This document shows positions 1 through 10,925 of a DNA stretch of 64,000 nt, one piece after another (the stretch's first letter is position 1; every line of letters begins with the position of its first letter). This DNA comes from Rhinopomastus cyanomelas (Eukaryota > Chordata > Aves > Bucerotiformes > Rhinopomastidae): the NCBI GenBank assembly GCA_013400115.1, contig VXBP01000281.1, forward strand, positions 89,459-153,458, written 5' to 3'. The position numbers and the translations under genes were made by a program. Below the pieces are notes generated by a model. The model did no database searches and had not been told where the DNA came from. It worked only from the letters and a program-made list of their open reading frames with translations.

Positions 1-900
1 TGCAATTTGTTAATTACAGATGAAGTAACAGAATCCATTAGGCAGGATATTTACCTTTGGAAAGCCTGGAGTGGGGAGTGCCTGCCACAATTTAGAGGGC
101 TATGCTGCTATGGTTTATCCAAGTACCTAGCACACTCTTTCTCTTCAGTCTCAAAAGAGAAGCCCTGCCACCAGCCACAATGCAGTTCAAGCAGTCTCAA
201 AATGCTTTGACTTCTACAGACTTCTGAGCACTGAGATGCAAATTACAATCCCTTGTCTTCAGATCATTCCTATGAAAAATGATAACCCCAGCTACGAGCT
301 GCACATGCCAGGAGAAGTCCTGGAGGCATTCCAAAATGAAACCCATGAAAGCTGACCTGATGCCTCAAAGATCTTTAGTGCAGCTGCAGAGGGCTGCATG
401 TTTGGCTAGCACTTCATGCAGGTATGGACTGAAAGGGGATGGCTGGTGTTGCCCTTCTGGCTCCACTCAGGTGCAGCTGGGGCGAGCCCTGCAGTGTAAA
501 GCAGCACTTGAGGGAGCGGGAGGACGGCTGCACCTTGGCCATGGCATGCTTCCTGTGTGGGCTTCTCCCAGCATTTCTGTTGTGGAACTTTCCCCTCTCA
601 TCTCCTAGGAGAGCACCAGCAGCTAAAAGTCAAAACGCAGCCAATTTAAGGTAGAGAAAAAGGAGTGAACTGTTGATAATGATGAAGCTAGGAAAGTGAA
701 AAGCAGCCTAACGGCGTGTTGACATTTCTGCTTAAACTCTCGTGCTTTGCAGGAGGAACTAGCACAAGGGTGAACACCTGTGCAGGCTCCACCTTACGCA
801 GGGCAGGGAGCACGATAACCAAACCTTCTGTAAAGCGGAAGCGGCTGACGTGGCGGCTAGGTCAGGAACACACCATGGGTTCAGTGTGGGCACAACATAC
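1..900 (-). other. MBNL2 intron, downstream of the 154-nt exon (truncated by window edge)
   Basis: Non-coding. Positions 1-700 show no feature I can name. Positions 715-900, next to the exon donor, hold many CpGs for intronic DNA and a possible 30-nt micro-exon at 798-827 (see findings). The short open frames here have no family resemblance. Confidence 0.8.
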
Positions 901-1054
901 CTGTTGGGATAAACGCTGCGTGTTGCTGCAACTGCGCGTTGGCAAGAGCCTGCTGATAGTGCAAGACACTGGGATTGAAAACGGCACTGGCACCATTGCT
1001 TTTTTCAAGTGCTTGTCTCTTTGGTAAAGGGTGAAGAACACCGGGAGGAAAGGC
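901..1054 (-). CDS. MBNL2: MBNL2 154-nt exon after the alternative exon
   Basis: 154 nt, residues 287-337 plus one base of the next codon. Acceptor CTTATTCACAG|GCCTTT; donor CCAACAG|GTATGT. It encodes AFPPGVLHPLPKRQALEKSN, then a segment ending LQQHAAFIPT. The 154-nt length and phase match the family. The KR of LPKRQ is the second half of the presumed bipartite nuclear signal begun in the 54-nt exon. It is the last MBNL2 exon in the window; the following exon, expected to begin with GSVLCMT in the family, was not found in positions 1-900. Confidence 0.97.
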
Positions 1055-1717
1055 CTGTGAATAAGAAAGTTAGTTAAAATGGCATCGCTTTTCCTGACGT
1101 TGTCTGTAACACAGAGATAAGTACAAAAACTGATTGTATTTTACAGCAGCTACAGATGCCTCGCCATGCATATTAACTCAAAGCACAGCAATGTAAAATG
1201 AGTGGAATTTTGTTATTGATAGCAAAAGCATGGCACTACTAACCTAAAACTGTAGCAGCACAACTACTGAAAAGAAAGGCCTTTAAAGCAATGAAAATGG
1301 CATTGCCTTGAAACAGGTTTCCAAATACTATAGGGAGAAAAAACCACTTGTGTTTCATTGCCAAGTATTGTGTTTTTAAAATTTAAATACAGTTTCCTAT
1401 CACCGAACAGATTAATGGATTACATTAAGCGTTTTCAATTACAGAAGCAGTTTTATCTCAACTGGACTTTTCATGAGAGGATATTTTAAGAAATGAAACC
1501 ATGTTAGGGACCGAACTAAATCGTCCGTGTTTATTACGTATGAGAATGAGATGGATAAATTGAGTTTCCGGTAAATTAATGAGTAACGTGAAGTCATTTC
1601 CGGTTGATGTTCAAAAGTAAAGCGATACAAATTTCATTAGTTGCTTCTCTTGAGAAAAAAACCAACCAAAACAAAACAAAAGCTACATGCAAAGCAAAAG
1701 GTGAAAGGTCAAAGTAC
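1055..1717 (-). other. MBNL2: Short MBNL2 intron between the 54-nt and 154-nt exons
   Basis: 663 nt, GT-AG. It is AT-rich but keeps several isolated CpGs at 1500-1625 (for example in CGTCCGTG, ATTACGTATG, TTTCCGG), which may reflect conserved splicing control. No repeat is recognised. Confidence 0.85.
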
Positions 1718-1771
1718 CAGGTCTACAGTTGCTTCGAGAGGTCGCTTCATTGCTTTGGCAGTCGACTGAGT
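1718..1771 (-). CDS. MBNL2: MBNL2 54-nt alternative exon (nuclear localisation segment)
   Basis: Exactly 54 nt, 18 codons, residues 269-286: TQSTAKAMKRPLEATVDL. It corresponds to the 54-nt exon of MBNL1 (TQSAVKSLKRPLEATFDL), whose inclusion favours nuclear localisation. The basic KR here can pair with LPKRQ in the next exon as a bipartite signal. The splice sites look deliberately weak: the acceptor TTATTAAAAG has no pyrimidine tract and the donor is CTG|GTACTT. Upstream lies a long AG-free zone (separate entry). In the paralogue this exon is repressed by MBNL protein itself, and the same autoregulation is inferred here. Being in frame, it can be included or skipped. Confidence 0.95.
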
Positions 1772-1913
1772 CTTTTAATAACAGGCAGCGAGCACATGAT
1801 GGCAGTGGGCCAATGGGATTCAAGCGAATTAACATACAGGTAAACAGCAAGCAGAGGTGCGTCATGGGAACGGCATTGCATTTGTGGATAGGTGAGAAGG
1901 AAAAAAATATTCT
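1772..1913 (-). promoter_or_regulatory. MBNL2: AG-exclusion zone with distant branch point and YGCY cluster before the 54-nt exon
   Basis: On the minus strand no AG dinucleotide occurs between the exon's acceptor AG (1772-1773) and the AG at 1912-1913, a gap of 138 nt. The acceptor itself lacks a pyrimidine tract. Near the far end is a tract followed by a branch-point-like site (TTTTTTTCCTTCTCACC, about 1891-1907), roughly 120 nt from the exon. Between them lie several YGCY motifs (CTGCCA, GTGCTCGCTGCCT, CTGCTTGCTG). This is the layout of an exon with a remote branch point that MBNL protein can mask. The MBNL1 counterpart is known to be controlled this way; for this gene it is inference. Confidence 0.75.
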
Positions 1914-3649
1914 GAATGCAATATACAACATACAAAACACTAGGCATGCACAACAACAAAAATGTCTTCTAAAGAAATGAATATTACATTTTGAATTAGT
2001 ACCGAAGCAAAAATGCATCTACTATACCTTAGTTAAAAGCATATAAGAGAGTAAAATATAGATGTTTGAAATTCAGGAAAGTTGAGTAAAAAAACAGCAG
2101 CTTGCAGACACTATTAAGCATCATATAAACACTTCACAGAGATGCAGAAAGTTTTAAGGATAAACCTATGCAAGAATTCCTGATAAGTTAGTCCAGTCAC
2201 ATTTTAAAGAGGAAAACATCAATTTGGGAGGCAGTATTTTCAAATACAAAGCACTAGGGAAAGCTGTGATGCATTACAAATGCTACTAGTATCAGTGCTT
2301 GTGAGATCAGGGGGTTCGAATTGGGAGACAATTGGATCTGAGGTTCAGAATGAGTTGTTCTCCATTTCTGACACAAAGCAGAGGAAACACTACGTCAAGT
2401 TACACTAACTTATCATTAATTCCTTTTTTTTAAACCTCTACAGCTGGGTCATGTCTGTAAGTCTGTTTTGCCTCGTAACTTACCACACTACATTGAGAGG
2501 GGGAAAAAAACCTCTTTCAGAGTTTCAAATGTGTTTTCTATATTTTGCTACAACCCTCAGGAGCAGCGAGTAAAAAATACTGCTCTCAGTTCGTGAGCAA
2601 ATAGTAACGTGTGAGTAATGACTGTAGTGCAGCATTATTAATCTTTTAAAAATAAAGTAGTTAGGCACAGTACATAGGCACATACATCTGTGTATAATTC
2701 CATAATAAGATTAAACTTAAGGCTGGTATGATGGCATTCTGTAAGAAGATCTTCTTACACAAAATACTACTTTCCAGTTTTGTGGTGTAAATAATTCTTG
2801 CAAACCTTTAGAAAGGAAAGGAAGATTTATTTAGAAATTGAAATTTTTACTTGTTTTTTAAGCACAGGCTGATATTTAGCTCTTTTTGGGGTATGCAGAT
2901 TAAGTCTGCCTTGACATGAGCATGTGGAAATAGGGAACAAAAGTGGAAAAAAGAAGAGGACATGGCTCAAGATACCTACAAACCACTTACGGTCACAATA
3001 CCAGCTGGTGCCAACTGGGTGTTTTTTGAGGATAGCCCTCCCTTTGCCTACTCTTTGTTCCTGACTCTGTTGCACCTACACTGCACGTAGCTTTCTAATG
3101 CCCTCCTCATCTCTCCCTTAAGCACACTGCTGGATTACGTAGCCCAGTCTACGGGATCTGCTCATCTGTCTGGGTCCAAGACTCAGACACAAGAAACACA
3201 TGGTGCAAAGCAAGGATCTGGAGAGCCACCTTGTATCTAAGCAGGGTGCTGTGCAGCCAGTGCGTGGCAACCCCCATGGGGACTCCCAGAGAGGACACTG
3301 CTCTTTCTGCACAGGGCACAGCCTCAGATCACACTGTACCCATTATGGATGGAAGTCTACATGGAGGTGAAGAATTTTGATTAAATTCAGCATTATGTGA
3401 TAACAAAGTCCACACATTCAAATCAATATCATTAGAAGGAAAGCATTTCAGTTAATTAATTACCTTTATTACCCAAATGCACTGATCTCACTCCTTAACT
3501 TACTATCTGTGTGTTTGTAATTTCCTTCCTCCACTTCTTCTCCATGTTCTGCTCAAGCTCACCTCCCTACTCAGAAGCTTTTTGTTGGTCTTCCCCTCAT
3601 CTTCCACAGTAAGTTCAGTCTCAGAGTTTTCTCAGTTCCCAGTTTTTTC
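1914..3649 (-). other. MBNL2 intron segment without recognised features
   Basis: AT-rich intronic sequence in the 6.2-kb intron (1772-7926) between the fourth coding exon and the 54-nt exon. I see no repeat, RNA gene or convincing frame. The part nearest the AG-exclusion zone may be conserved, which cannot be judged here. Confidence 0.7.
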
Positions 3650-4060
3650 AAGGGATGTGAAGGATAACAAGGACTTCTCAAAGAATATCAGCAACAGAAG
3701 GAAGACTAGAGAAAACGTGTGCCTGATGATGGGTGGGATAGGTGACCTGGACATGGGGAAGGCTAAGGCACTGAACATCTTCTCTATCCCAGTCTTTACA
3801 GGTAGGACTGGGGTTTGGACTTTCCCTGTTTCCACTGGCCTGAAGATTTACCCAAGGAGGAGGATCAGATTAGGGAACTTTTAAACAAGCTAGACCTACA
3901 AAAACTCCTGGAACCTGAGTGCTGAGTGAGCTAGCCAATGTCACTTGAAGGCCACAGTGAGGGAAGAATGACAGGTTGATCAAGCTCATCTTTGGAGACA
4001 AGAAAGCAATAGCATTCTCTCTCAGCAGCAGCGATGCAGCTCCCAACAGTGTAAGATGCA
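3650..4060 (+). mobile_element. CR1 LINE fragment, ORF2 between endonuclease and RT (old)
   Basis: The plus strand encodes a decayed CR1 ORF2 stretch: VKDNKDFSKNISNRRKTREN, then GKAKALNIFSIPVFTG and IRELLNKLDL. This is the segment just before the reverse transcriptase core. Stops and frameshifts make it non-functional. It has no CR1 3' end, so it is an internal fragment. Confidence 0.75.
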
Positions 4061-4191
4061 CAGAAGCGAAGAAGGTGGCGCAAGTCACCGACAGCAGGAG
4101 AATAAGGAGGAGTAGGGGGCAGCCACTTTTGAACTTTCTAAACTAAAACTTTAAACTTTTCTGCAGAAAACACACAAAATAGACTGCTTTC

Positions 4192-4530
4192 CTGTAGGCC
4201 CCCTTTAAGTACTGGAGGGCTACTCTAAGGTCTTCCTGGAGTCTTCTCTTCTTCAGGCTGAACAGCCCCAACTCCCACAGCAGAGGTGCTACAGCCCTCA
4301 GATCATCCTTTCTCTGGACTCACTCCAACAGCTCCATGTCCTGCTTGTACTAGGGGCTCTAGAATTGGACACAGTACCTCCAGGTGAGGTCTCATGAGAG
4401 CAAAGTAGAGGGTGAGAATCACCTCCCTTGACTTGCTGGTGACACTTTTTTTGATACAGCCTAGGACACAGTTGGTCTTCTGGGGTGCCCTCAAACACTC
4501 CTGGCTCATGTTGAGCTTCTCATCTACCAA
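4192..4530 (-). mobile_element. CR1 LINE fragment, C-terminal ORF2
   Basis: The minus strand encodes the characteristic C-terminal CR1 ORF2 stretch (LVDEKLNMSQECLRAPQKTN, then SREVILTLYFALMRPHLE). It is inverted relative to the CR1 pieces on both sides. It lacks the 3' tail repeat and is dead. Confidence 0.9.
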
Positions 4531-4574
4531 CAAAGGGAAACATTGGCAAAAACTGGGAAACAGTGAGATGGACT

Positions 4575-5375
4575 AAAACTTGGCTTAACAGCCAGGCTCA
4601 AAGAGCTGCAATCAGCAACATAAATTCCAGAGGGAGGACAGTCACTAGCTGTGTGTAAAACTCAGAGGTGGTTCCACACACGACAGAAGTGCTGTCACTC
4701 AGAGGGACCTGGAAAGGTAAATGGGCACAAGAAAAACTCACTAAGCTAAATGCAGAGAAATATGAAGCCTTGCACCTAGGAAGGAACAACTCCAGGTACC
4801 TGTACCTGCTGGGTGCCACCTTAGCTTGGCAGAACAGTCCCTCAAAGTACTGGTGGCCACCAAGATGTGCATGAGCCAGCAACGTGCTGTCACAGAAAAG
4901 GCAACCAACAGTATCCTGGGCTGCATTAGGAGCACCTATGTTTAGGTGTGGGCACTCTAGTACTGGATAGACATGGACATACTAGAAATCAGGCCCACAA
5001 AGAGTTGCAAAGATTAAAGACTGCAGCACCCCTCACATGGGAATATTCAGACTGGAGTGGAGGGATGCAGAGCGATTTCTCCATACGGAGGATGATATGG
5101 GAGTAAAGATATACGGAGGCAGACTCTTCTCACCAGTGCCCAGTGACAGGACAAGAGGCAATGGGAACAAATGTAAATATAAGAAATTCAACTTAAATGT
5201 AAGATTACATATATTGATTTATTTTTAGTATAACCCAATCATGGAGCAGATTGTCAAGAGACATTGTGGAGTTTCCATTCTTGGAGACGCCAACCAGGCA
5301 CGCCCTGGGTAATCTGCTCCAGATTACCCTACTTGAGCGAGGGAAGTGGACTAGAAGTCTCTTCCAACACCAAAA
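4575..5375 (+). mobile_element. CR1 LINE fragment, RT region to a degraded 3' end
   Basis: Plus-strand CR1 with decayed frames: LNAEKYEALHLGRNNSRYLY and a DRTRGNGNK-type segment, then the 3' region typical of CR1 (TCTTCCAACACCAAAATTCTA). It may be the continuation of the 3650-4060 piece, interrupted by the inverted copy at 4192-4530. Confidence 0.8.
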
Positions 5376-5389
5376 TTCTACACTTGATC

Positions 5390-5598
5390 TTAGCTAAAAG
5401 GAGAAGGACCTTCTTCACAGTGAAGGTGACCGGGCTGCCCAGGGGGTCTGTGGAGTCTCCTTCTCTGGAGATGTCTAAAACTCGCCTGGATCTGTTCCTG
5501 TGTGACTTGGTCTAGGTGATCCTGCTCTGGCAGGGGGATTGGACTGGATGGTCTTCCAAGGTCCCTTCCAATCCCTGATGTTCTGTGATTCTGTGATG
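5390..5598 (+). mobile_element. CR1 LINE 3' end
   Basis: Typical 5'-truncated CR1 insertion of about 210 bp. It contains the tract GGTCCCTTCCAATCCCTGAT and ends in the octamer-type 3' repeat ATTCTGTGATGA. It sits directly behind an older CR1 3' end. Confidence 0.93.
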
Positions 5599-7926
5599 AA
5601 TTCAAATTTTAATTTAGACTGTACGTTCTTCAGTGAGGTTTAACAGTCTCTAATGCACCAGGCTTGGAGTTCCCCAAGTACGACGATAAATGACAGTGTC
5701 TCCTAATGCACTTCACATCTAAGCTGTACACAGTCTGTAATGGTTGGACTCAATGATTCAAATCTAAATGATGCTGCTTGTACAGACTCTTCCACAGCAT
5801 TGTTCCTGTTTCATTTTACTTCAAATGATGAGGTACACCTTCTGTACATGAGGTGTACAGAAACACAGACAGGTATTGTCTGCAAGGTCCTAGACTGCAG
5901 AAATCATTGATCTTCAGTGGTCTCACAAAATGCCTGCAGTGCTCTAACCCTGTCCACAGTGCTCACCTGTATGAACACGCGCTGGTGCACAGCAATGCAG
6001 CCAGTTCCTCAAAAAATGAATGATTCTTGGACACAATTTCAACCCAGGAGAAGCCTGTGAGTGAATCCTACAGATAAAAGTTTCTACTTCTGCCCTACTT
6101 TTTGCTCTCTGGATCCAACCAAGTATTCTTGGGAGGCCTTGCAGGCAAGTCTTTTCTACCATTTTTTTGCTTTTATTGCTACTCCAGTGATCTTTAATTT
6201 ACTCTGATTATTTCAAATCTATATTAAACAAAATACAGTTGGATTGGTAAGAAACTTTTCTGTTTGGCAATCTAAATATGCCATTAAAATATTTTGTAGA
6301 GGTTTTTCTGGAAAAACCCTGGTTTTCAGGTCCCTTCCCTCTAGACACTAGAATGCTAACATTTCATCTTTCAACTCTGAGTATGCAAAGACACTTCATC
6401 TTGCTTTGAGTCTCATGCAACTCTATGGCTTATTTAAAATCACAGGACACATATCCAATCATTACTGAAGTGCAAGAAGTGAATCCCCTCATCAGCCTCC
6501 TTCAGCCTTTGGTACATCGCCTAGAAATGTTACAGTCTCTAAATGGACAATAAATGGAAGCTAATGAGAATAAAAACAAAAAACCAATTTCACTTGCTTT
6601 CACGTGGAGATGGTGCTCAATCTCTGTGAGCACACGGAAGTGTAATTAAAAATAATCCAATTTGAAACAGACAAGGATTCTATATGAGAAAAAATATTAG
6701 AACTTACATGTTTTTCTGTTTAGAGGTTTACTGTCTTGCATAACTTAGCCTCTGTTCCTCAAAAAGTCTGTCTTTGCTGATCTGAATCTTACAACAGCTC
6801 AGGGCAGTTATACACTGTGTTGTGTTTCTGGTCGGGCTTTTACCCAGAGAAGAACTGTATTGTCTATAACTATTGTATGCACTGCCTACAACTCCACAAG
6901 CCACATCTGCTTAATTATTCGTCCAATGCTAGCAGTGAGGACAACACTTCTTTTATTTGGTGCCAGCAACTTTGTCTCCCTGGTCAGACTCTGCCTGCTT
7001 TATCTATTCAGCGTTATCAACACCATTCTGTTTAAATTCATCAAGTTTTCTGGTAGTAACCATAGGAGAGATCCAACACTGGTAAATGGGTGAGCTGACT
7101 TGAAGAGCTTAAAATGTTTGAGAGCAGGAATCTCCCAGTCCCTTTTCTTCTGACTAGAGCTACCATGCTTTTTCTTAATGAGTCGCATTTCAGTTTACTA
7201 CTTTTAAACCCCATGATCCAAGCAACTTGCCTGTGATAGTGGGAGAGTCAAGAAAAGAATCTGGGCAAGAGATTCATCTGACCAAAATTCAGTAAGTTAC
7301 AGTCAACATTTCTGCCAGCAGGGCAGACCTTGCGTTGTTCCCATTCTCAGTCAGGCACTAATGGTGGAGCAGATGAATGTCCTGCTGTTTCTTCACTACC
7401 TATAATGTGGGACCAAGGTGGCTAGGTGAGGCTGAGCTATCTAATTGTTTGACTTCTAAGGCAAGGTGAGTTGAATCTTAACATATGTTTCTTTTCTACC
7501 AGCCATCTCTGAGGCAAAAGTTCTCCCTTTTCCTCCTTTTCTTCCCAGTTTCCACATGTATCTCTGTCATCAAAGAGCTAGAACAGCTTATGTGCCCCTG
7601 TCTTCCAAGAGGCATTGAAGCATATCAGCTTGTAAATACTGGCGGGCAAATTTAACATGTGATCAAGGCAGAAAACAGAAGTGGTATAGAGTGTCATTTG
7701 GTTCACTGTCTTGGATAGAAACACAGCACTAAAATAAGGGCACAAAGGAAAAAAAGTGCTTCCTCCCATTAAGCAACAATAATATTTTTTTCAATTCTCG
7801 TATTTTACAAAAAAAAAGAAAAGGCAAAAGAGAAAAGAAAGTATAAGCAAACAGCATTAAATTGAAGCAGAATAGGCATCAAAGAGCTTCTGTCAAAAAA
7901 AGGCAGCCATATATGCCAGCACTTAC
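5599..7926 (-). other. MBNL2 intron segment without recognised features
   Basis: Intronic sequence from the CR1 cluster up to the donor of the fourth coding exon. A purine-rich low-complexity stretch lies at 7806-7850 (AAAAAAAAAGAAAAGGCAAA). The open frames resemble no known family. Confidence 0.7.
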
Positions 7927-8190
7927 CATCACAGTCGCAGCTGCCGCAGCTGCCTGGGCTGCCACTGCAGCCTGGTTGGCTTGATGTTGCGCCGCTTTGA
8001 TTTTGGCCTGCAAATGTGCAGGAGGGTGAAAATACTTGCATTTCTCCCTCATGCAACGACCTTTTATGTAATCCATACACACAGTTACGGTGTTGTCGTT
8101 TGTGTCAATCATTGTGCTGTCTGCCGGATGCGCGAAGCGGCAATCAGTCTCTCCACGCGCACAGTTTCCCCGCTGGAACTCCCTGCACAC
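7927..8190 (-). CDS. MBNL2: MBNL2 fourth coding exon: zinc fingers 3 and 4 and alanine-rich tail
   Basis: 264 nt, residues 181-268, phase 0. Acceptor TTGCACGTAG|GTGTGC; donor GTGATG|GTAAGT. Zinc finger 3 is C182-X7-C190-X6-C197-X3-H201. Zinc finger 4 is C218-X7-C226-X4-C231-X3-H235, followed by [15 protein letters not shown] and an alanine-rich run ending AAAAATVM. All zinc ligands are present. This second finger pair mirrors the first and binds YGCY RNA independently. Reading into the intron gives 16 more codons and then a stop, so intron retention would truncate the protein after the fingers. Confidence 0.98.
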
Positions 8191-10724
8191 CTACGTGCAA
8201 AACAACATGCGTTGCAGAGGAAGAGCTCGGCGCAACACAAAAGGGCAGAGAGAACCCTGCACATCCAGAAGACAGGCCTTCCCCCTTTCCCAGTTAGTTC
8301 AAGGGTTTCAGTTAATTCAATTTAATAAACCCACCATCTTCTTTTGAGAGTGGGAAATGCATCTGTTTTAACCTTATGGTCTTGGCTCCTCAGGTTCTAC
8401 ACAGGCTCCACACAGGTTCCTCAGGCTCCACACAGTGGCTAAATAAGCTAGAAACATTCCCTAATGCTTTTTCCTTTTTACTGTCTAGAAAACACCTGGG
8501 AAGGGTACTTACTGAAGTAAATACCATTGCAAAACTAGCTGGAAATCATTAAATAGTCAGTCCCTTTCCGGCTACGCTTTATACTGTTGCAGCTCCAGTG
8601 GTGTGGAAGGAGGTCCTCTAGCTGAGATCCAGAGAAGCACTGTATATTTTTTTTTAATCTACAGACAAAATGGGAAGCCCCCTTAAAAATAATTTTCAAA
8701 AACAGGCAGAATGAGCATGCTAATTTTCCTAGGAATAAATATGCACTGGAGCTTGAGCTCTTGGGAAAGGACATTCATTTCTGCATGAGCCATTTGGCCT
8801 TCTCACACACTTGCGTCACAGATTCCACTGAATCCAGCCACGCAGAGATCCATCAATACTAGAGAGGCTCTGCATGTAGCTAACAGCTTGCCCCTTCAGC
8901 CTGCTGCAGGGTTGGTCACATTTCATATCTCTGTTCATGACTAAAGGGCCATAACATATCAAACTGTAAGGCTATAAAATTCTCCTCATATCAATGCATT
9001 AAAACCAGGAGACAATTAATACTGCAGTAAAGATGTTCTTGTTAGATACTTCATCAAGGCACACCTTTACAGGCAAAATATCTTTGAGGTGTTATGAAGG
9101 ACATGAACTTTATAAAAGATTAAAATTCTTGTTAATGTTTGTGTACTAATGTTCTGGTTCAGAAAAACAGAAAAGGGTATCACCTTTCCTTTCCTCTTTT
9201 ATTCCCAAAATAGTATCTGTTATGTTTCAGACTGTAAAGGAGGCAGAAAGAAACCCCCACCCCACATAATGGCTGCTGCTGCTTCAGGAGGCTGAGTCCT
9301 TAAGAACTATTGGCCTAGGTACTGCTCTCCTTAATAGTCCACTGGAGTGAGCAAAATGCCTAGCTTCTGCAGGCTGAAACCAAAGATTCGGGTGGGGAAC
9401 CTTCAAAAGGGGTGAAAGGGGCAGAGGGAAGCTTCCCGCTTGAAGAAACAGAAGCCATGAGGAAAGGGGCAGATAAAATAAGCCAAGCCACCTTCCTTCC
9501 AGCGAAACTGAAGCTGAGAGGGGGCGAGTGAAATCCCCTTTTTTAAGTGAGAAGTGTTTAATTTTCTCTTTCTCCTGGAGACCTGCGTGGAAGCTGGCCC
9601 CAGCCCCTCTTGCCTGCGCTAGGGCTGGGACATGGTGAACAGAACAGGGCAGAGCAGTTCCAGCTCTGCCTGCTCGGAGCCAGCTCTGGCTACATCCAAG
9701 TGCAGTGGCCGTGTGTTTCATCTGTGGCTAGAGCTATGCAACTGTGCTGGCAAGAAGGCCTTCCCCTGCCTGGGTGCGAGGTGGAGGGGTGCACCGAGAA
9801 ACCACCAATGCTAATTCCTCCCCACATCAAGCAGAACAGAGCTAACTCACGCACCACAAGCCTGGGAATGTCAGAGTAGTGAGCTAACCTTAAATAATAA
9901 AAGCCCTGAAAGCTCAGAGGACGAGGTGGGAAGTCCCTGCTGGTAATGCTGCTGCGGCCACCATTTTGTTGTTGCCATGCGGCCAGCCATGCGGCTGTCA
10001 CCATCTTGGATCCACTGAACAGCAGGCAAAGAAACTGTTGTCATTTTGCTGCTGAGATAACTGGGGATGCTTGAGCAAGCAGGAGAACGGAGCCCTGAAG
10101 GGCGTTTGCTTTGTTCAGTTGACAGAACTGTCCATGCAAGAAGCTGGAAAAGACTTACAACTTTTAAACCTTTGGTAGAACATTGGGAAAATTGGGGTTT
10201 TGAAGTGTTCTAGGGATGGCCCTCCCCTGTTGCTGCTGAGTGTGTATGTGTTCCTCTCCCTAGGAGATCCTGACTGAAGCCGAAGACTGCTTACAGAATT
10301 CTTTGCCCATTTTTCCTCACATTGTGTGTAATGGCATTGTGGCAGAGTTTCTGTTTTGTTTGGTTTCACTTGAGCTTTTCTTCTTTCTGTTCTTAGCTAC
10401 AGATTTAAAACTCCCTTTTGTTTCCCCAAGCTGCTTTCATCACTTGGTAAATTCTGAGCGCGCCCCCCCCCCCCCGCTGCCTTTGTGTTTGTTTTTTTTA
10501 ACACAGGACAACTAAATTTGATCAAACATATAATTTTAAAAATAAGTGTCTAATTACCACTGGCTGTGAGTGTAGAAACCTACCTGGTTATGAGGTCTTT
10601 AATTGTATCAACTTGATTTAAGCATATTTTCTAAACCAACTAAAACAACAGGGTTTTCCCTCCAGTATTTTTCATATATCCTAATAGAGTATTGCATTTC
10701 TAGTCACGGTGGTGTTTACAGTAC
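8191..10724 (-). other. MBNL2 intron between third and fourth coding exons
   Basis: 2.5-kb GT-AG intron. No CR1 copy is recognised. It holds a GC-richer patch at about 9250-10100 with YY1-like motifs (see findings) and a 13-base C run near 10463. Confidence 0.8.
10463..10475 (+). repeat. Poly-C tract, 13 bases
   Basis: Uninterrupted run of 13 C, flanked by GCG and GCTGCC, in the intron. Runs like this are prone to sequencing error, so the exact length is uncertain. Confidence 0.9.
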
Positions 10725-10925
10725 CTCTAGTTTATCAGTCCTGAGGAGTTTCTGGGTAGCAGTTGAACCAGGGACTGAAACCGGTGGACTTCCAGGAACA
10801 ATGACAGGTGGCGTGGGTAGGATCTCAGTCGGGACTAAGCCAACTCCTGGTGTTACTGGCGTTAGGTAAGGAGCAAAGCTAATAGCTGTGTTCGTTCCTA
10901 TTGTGGGACCCACTGGAAATGTGGG
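10725..10925 (-). CDS. MBNL2: MBNL2 third coding exon: proline/valine-rich linker between the finger pairs
   Basis: 201 nt, residues 114-180, phase 0. The acceptor is CCTTTTGCAG|CCCACA. The donor GAG|GTACTG is weak at +4 to +6. The exon encodes PTFPVGPTIGTNT, then a Pro/Val/Gly-rich segment (GVGLVPTEILPTPPVIVPGS) and TATQKLLRTDKLE, which leads straight into zinc finger 3. In this family the flexible linker separates the two tandem-finger modules and is reported to contribute to splicing regulation. Its length is a multiple of three. Confidence 0.98.

Noticed and set aside
2305..2330. B-box-like GGTTCGAATTGGG as a possible pol III gene
   Set aside because: No A box at suitable distance and no tRNA-like folding around it.
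9284..9721. 145-codon frame on the minus strand in the GC-rich patch
   Set aside because: No recognisable domain, no splice or promoter support, and GC-rich DNA yields long chance frames.
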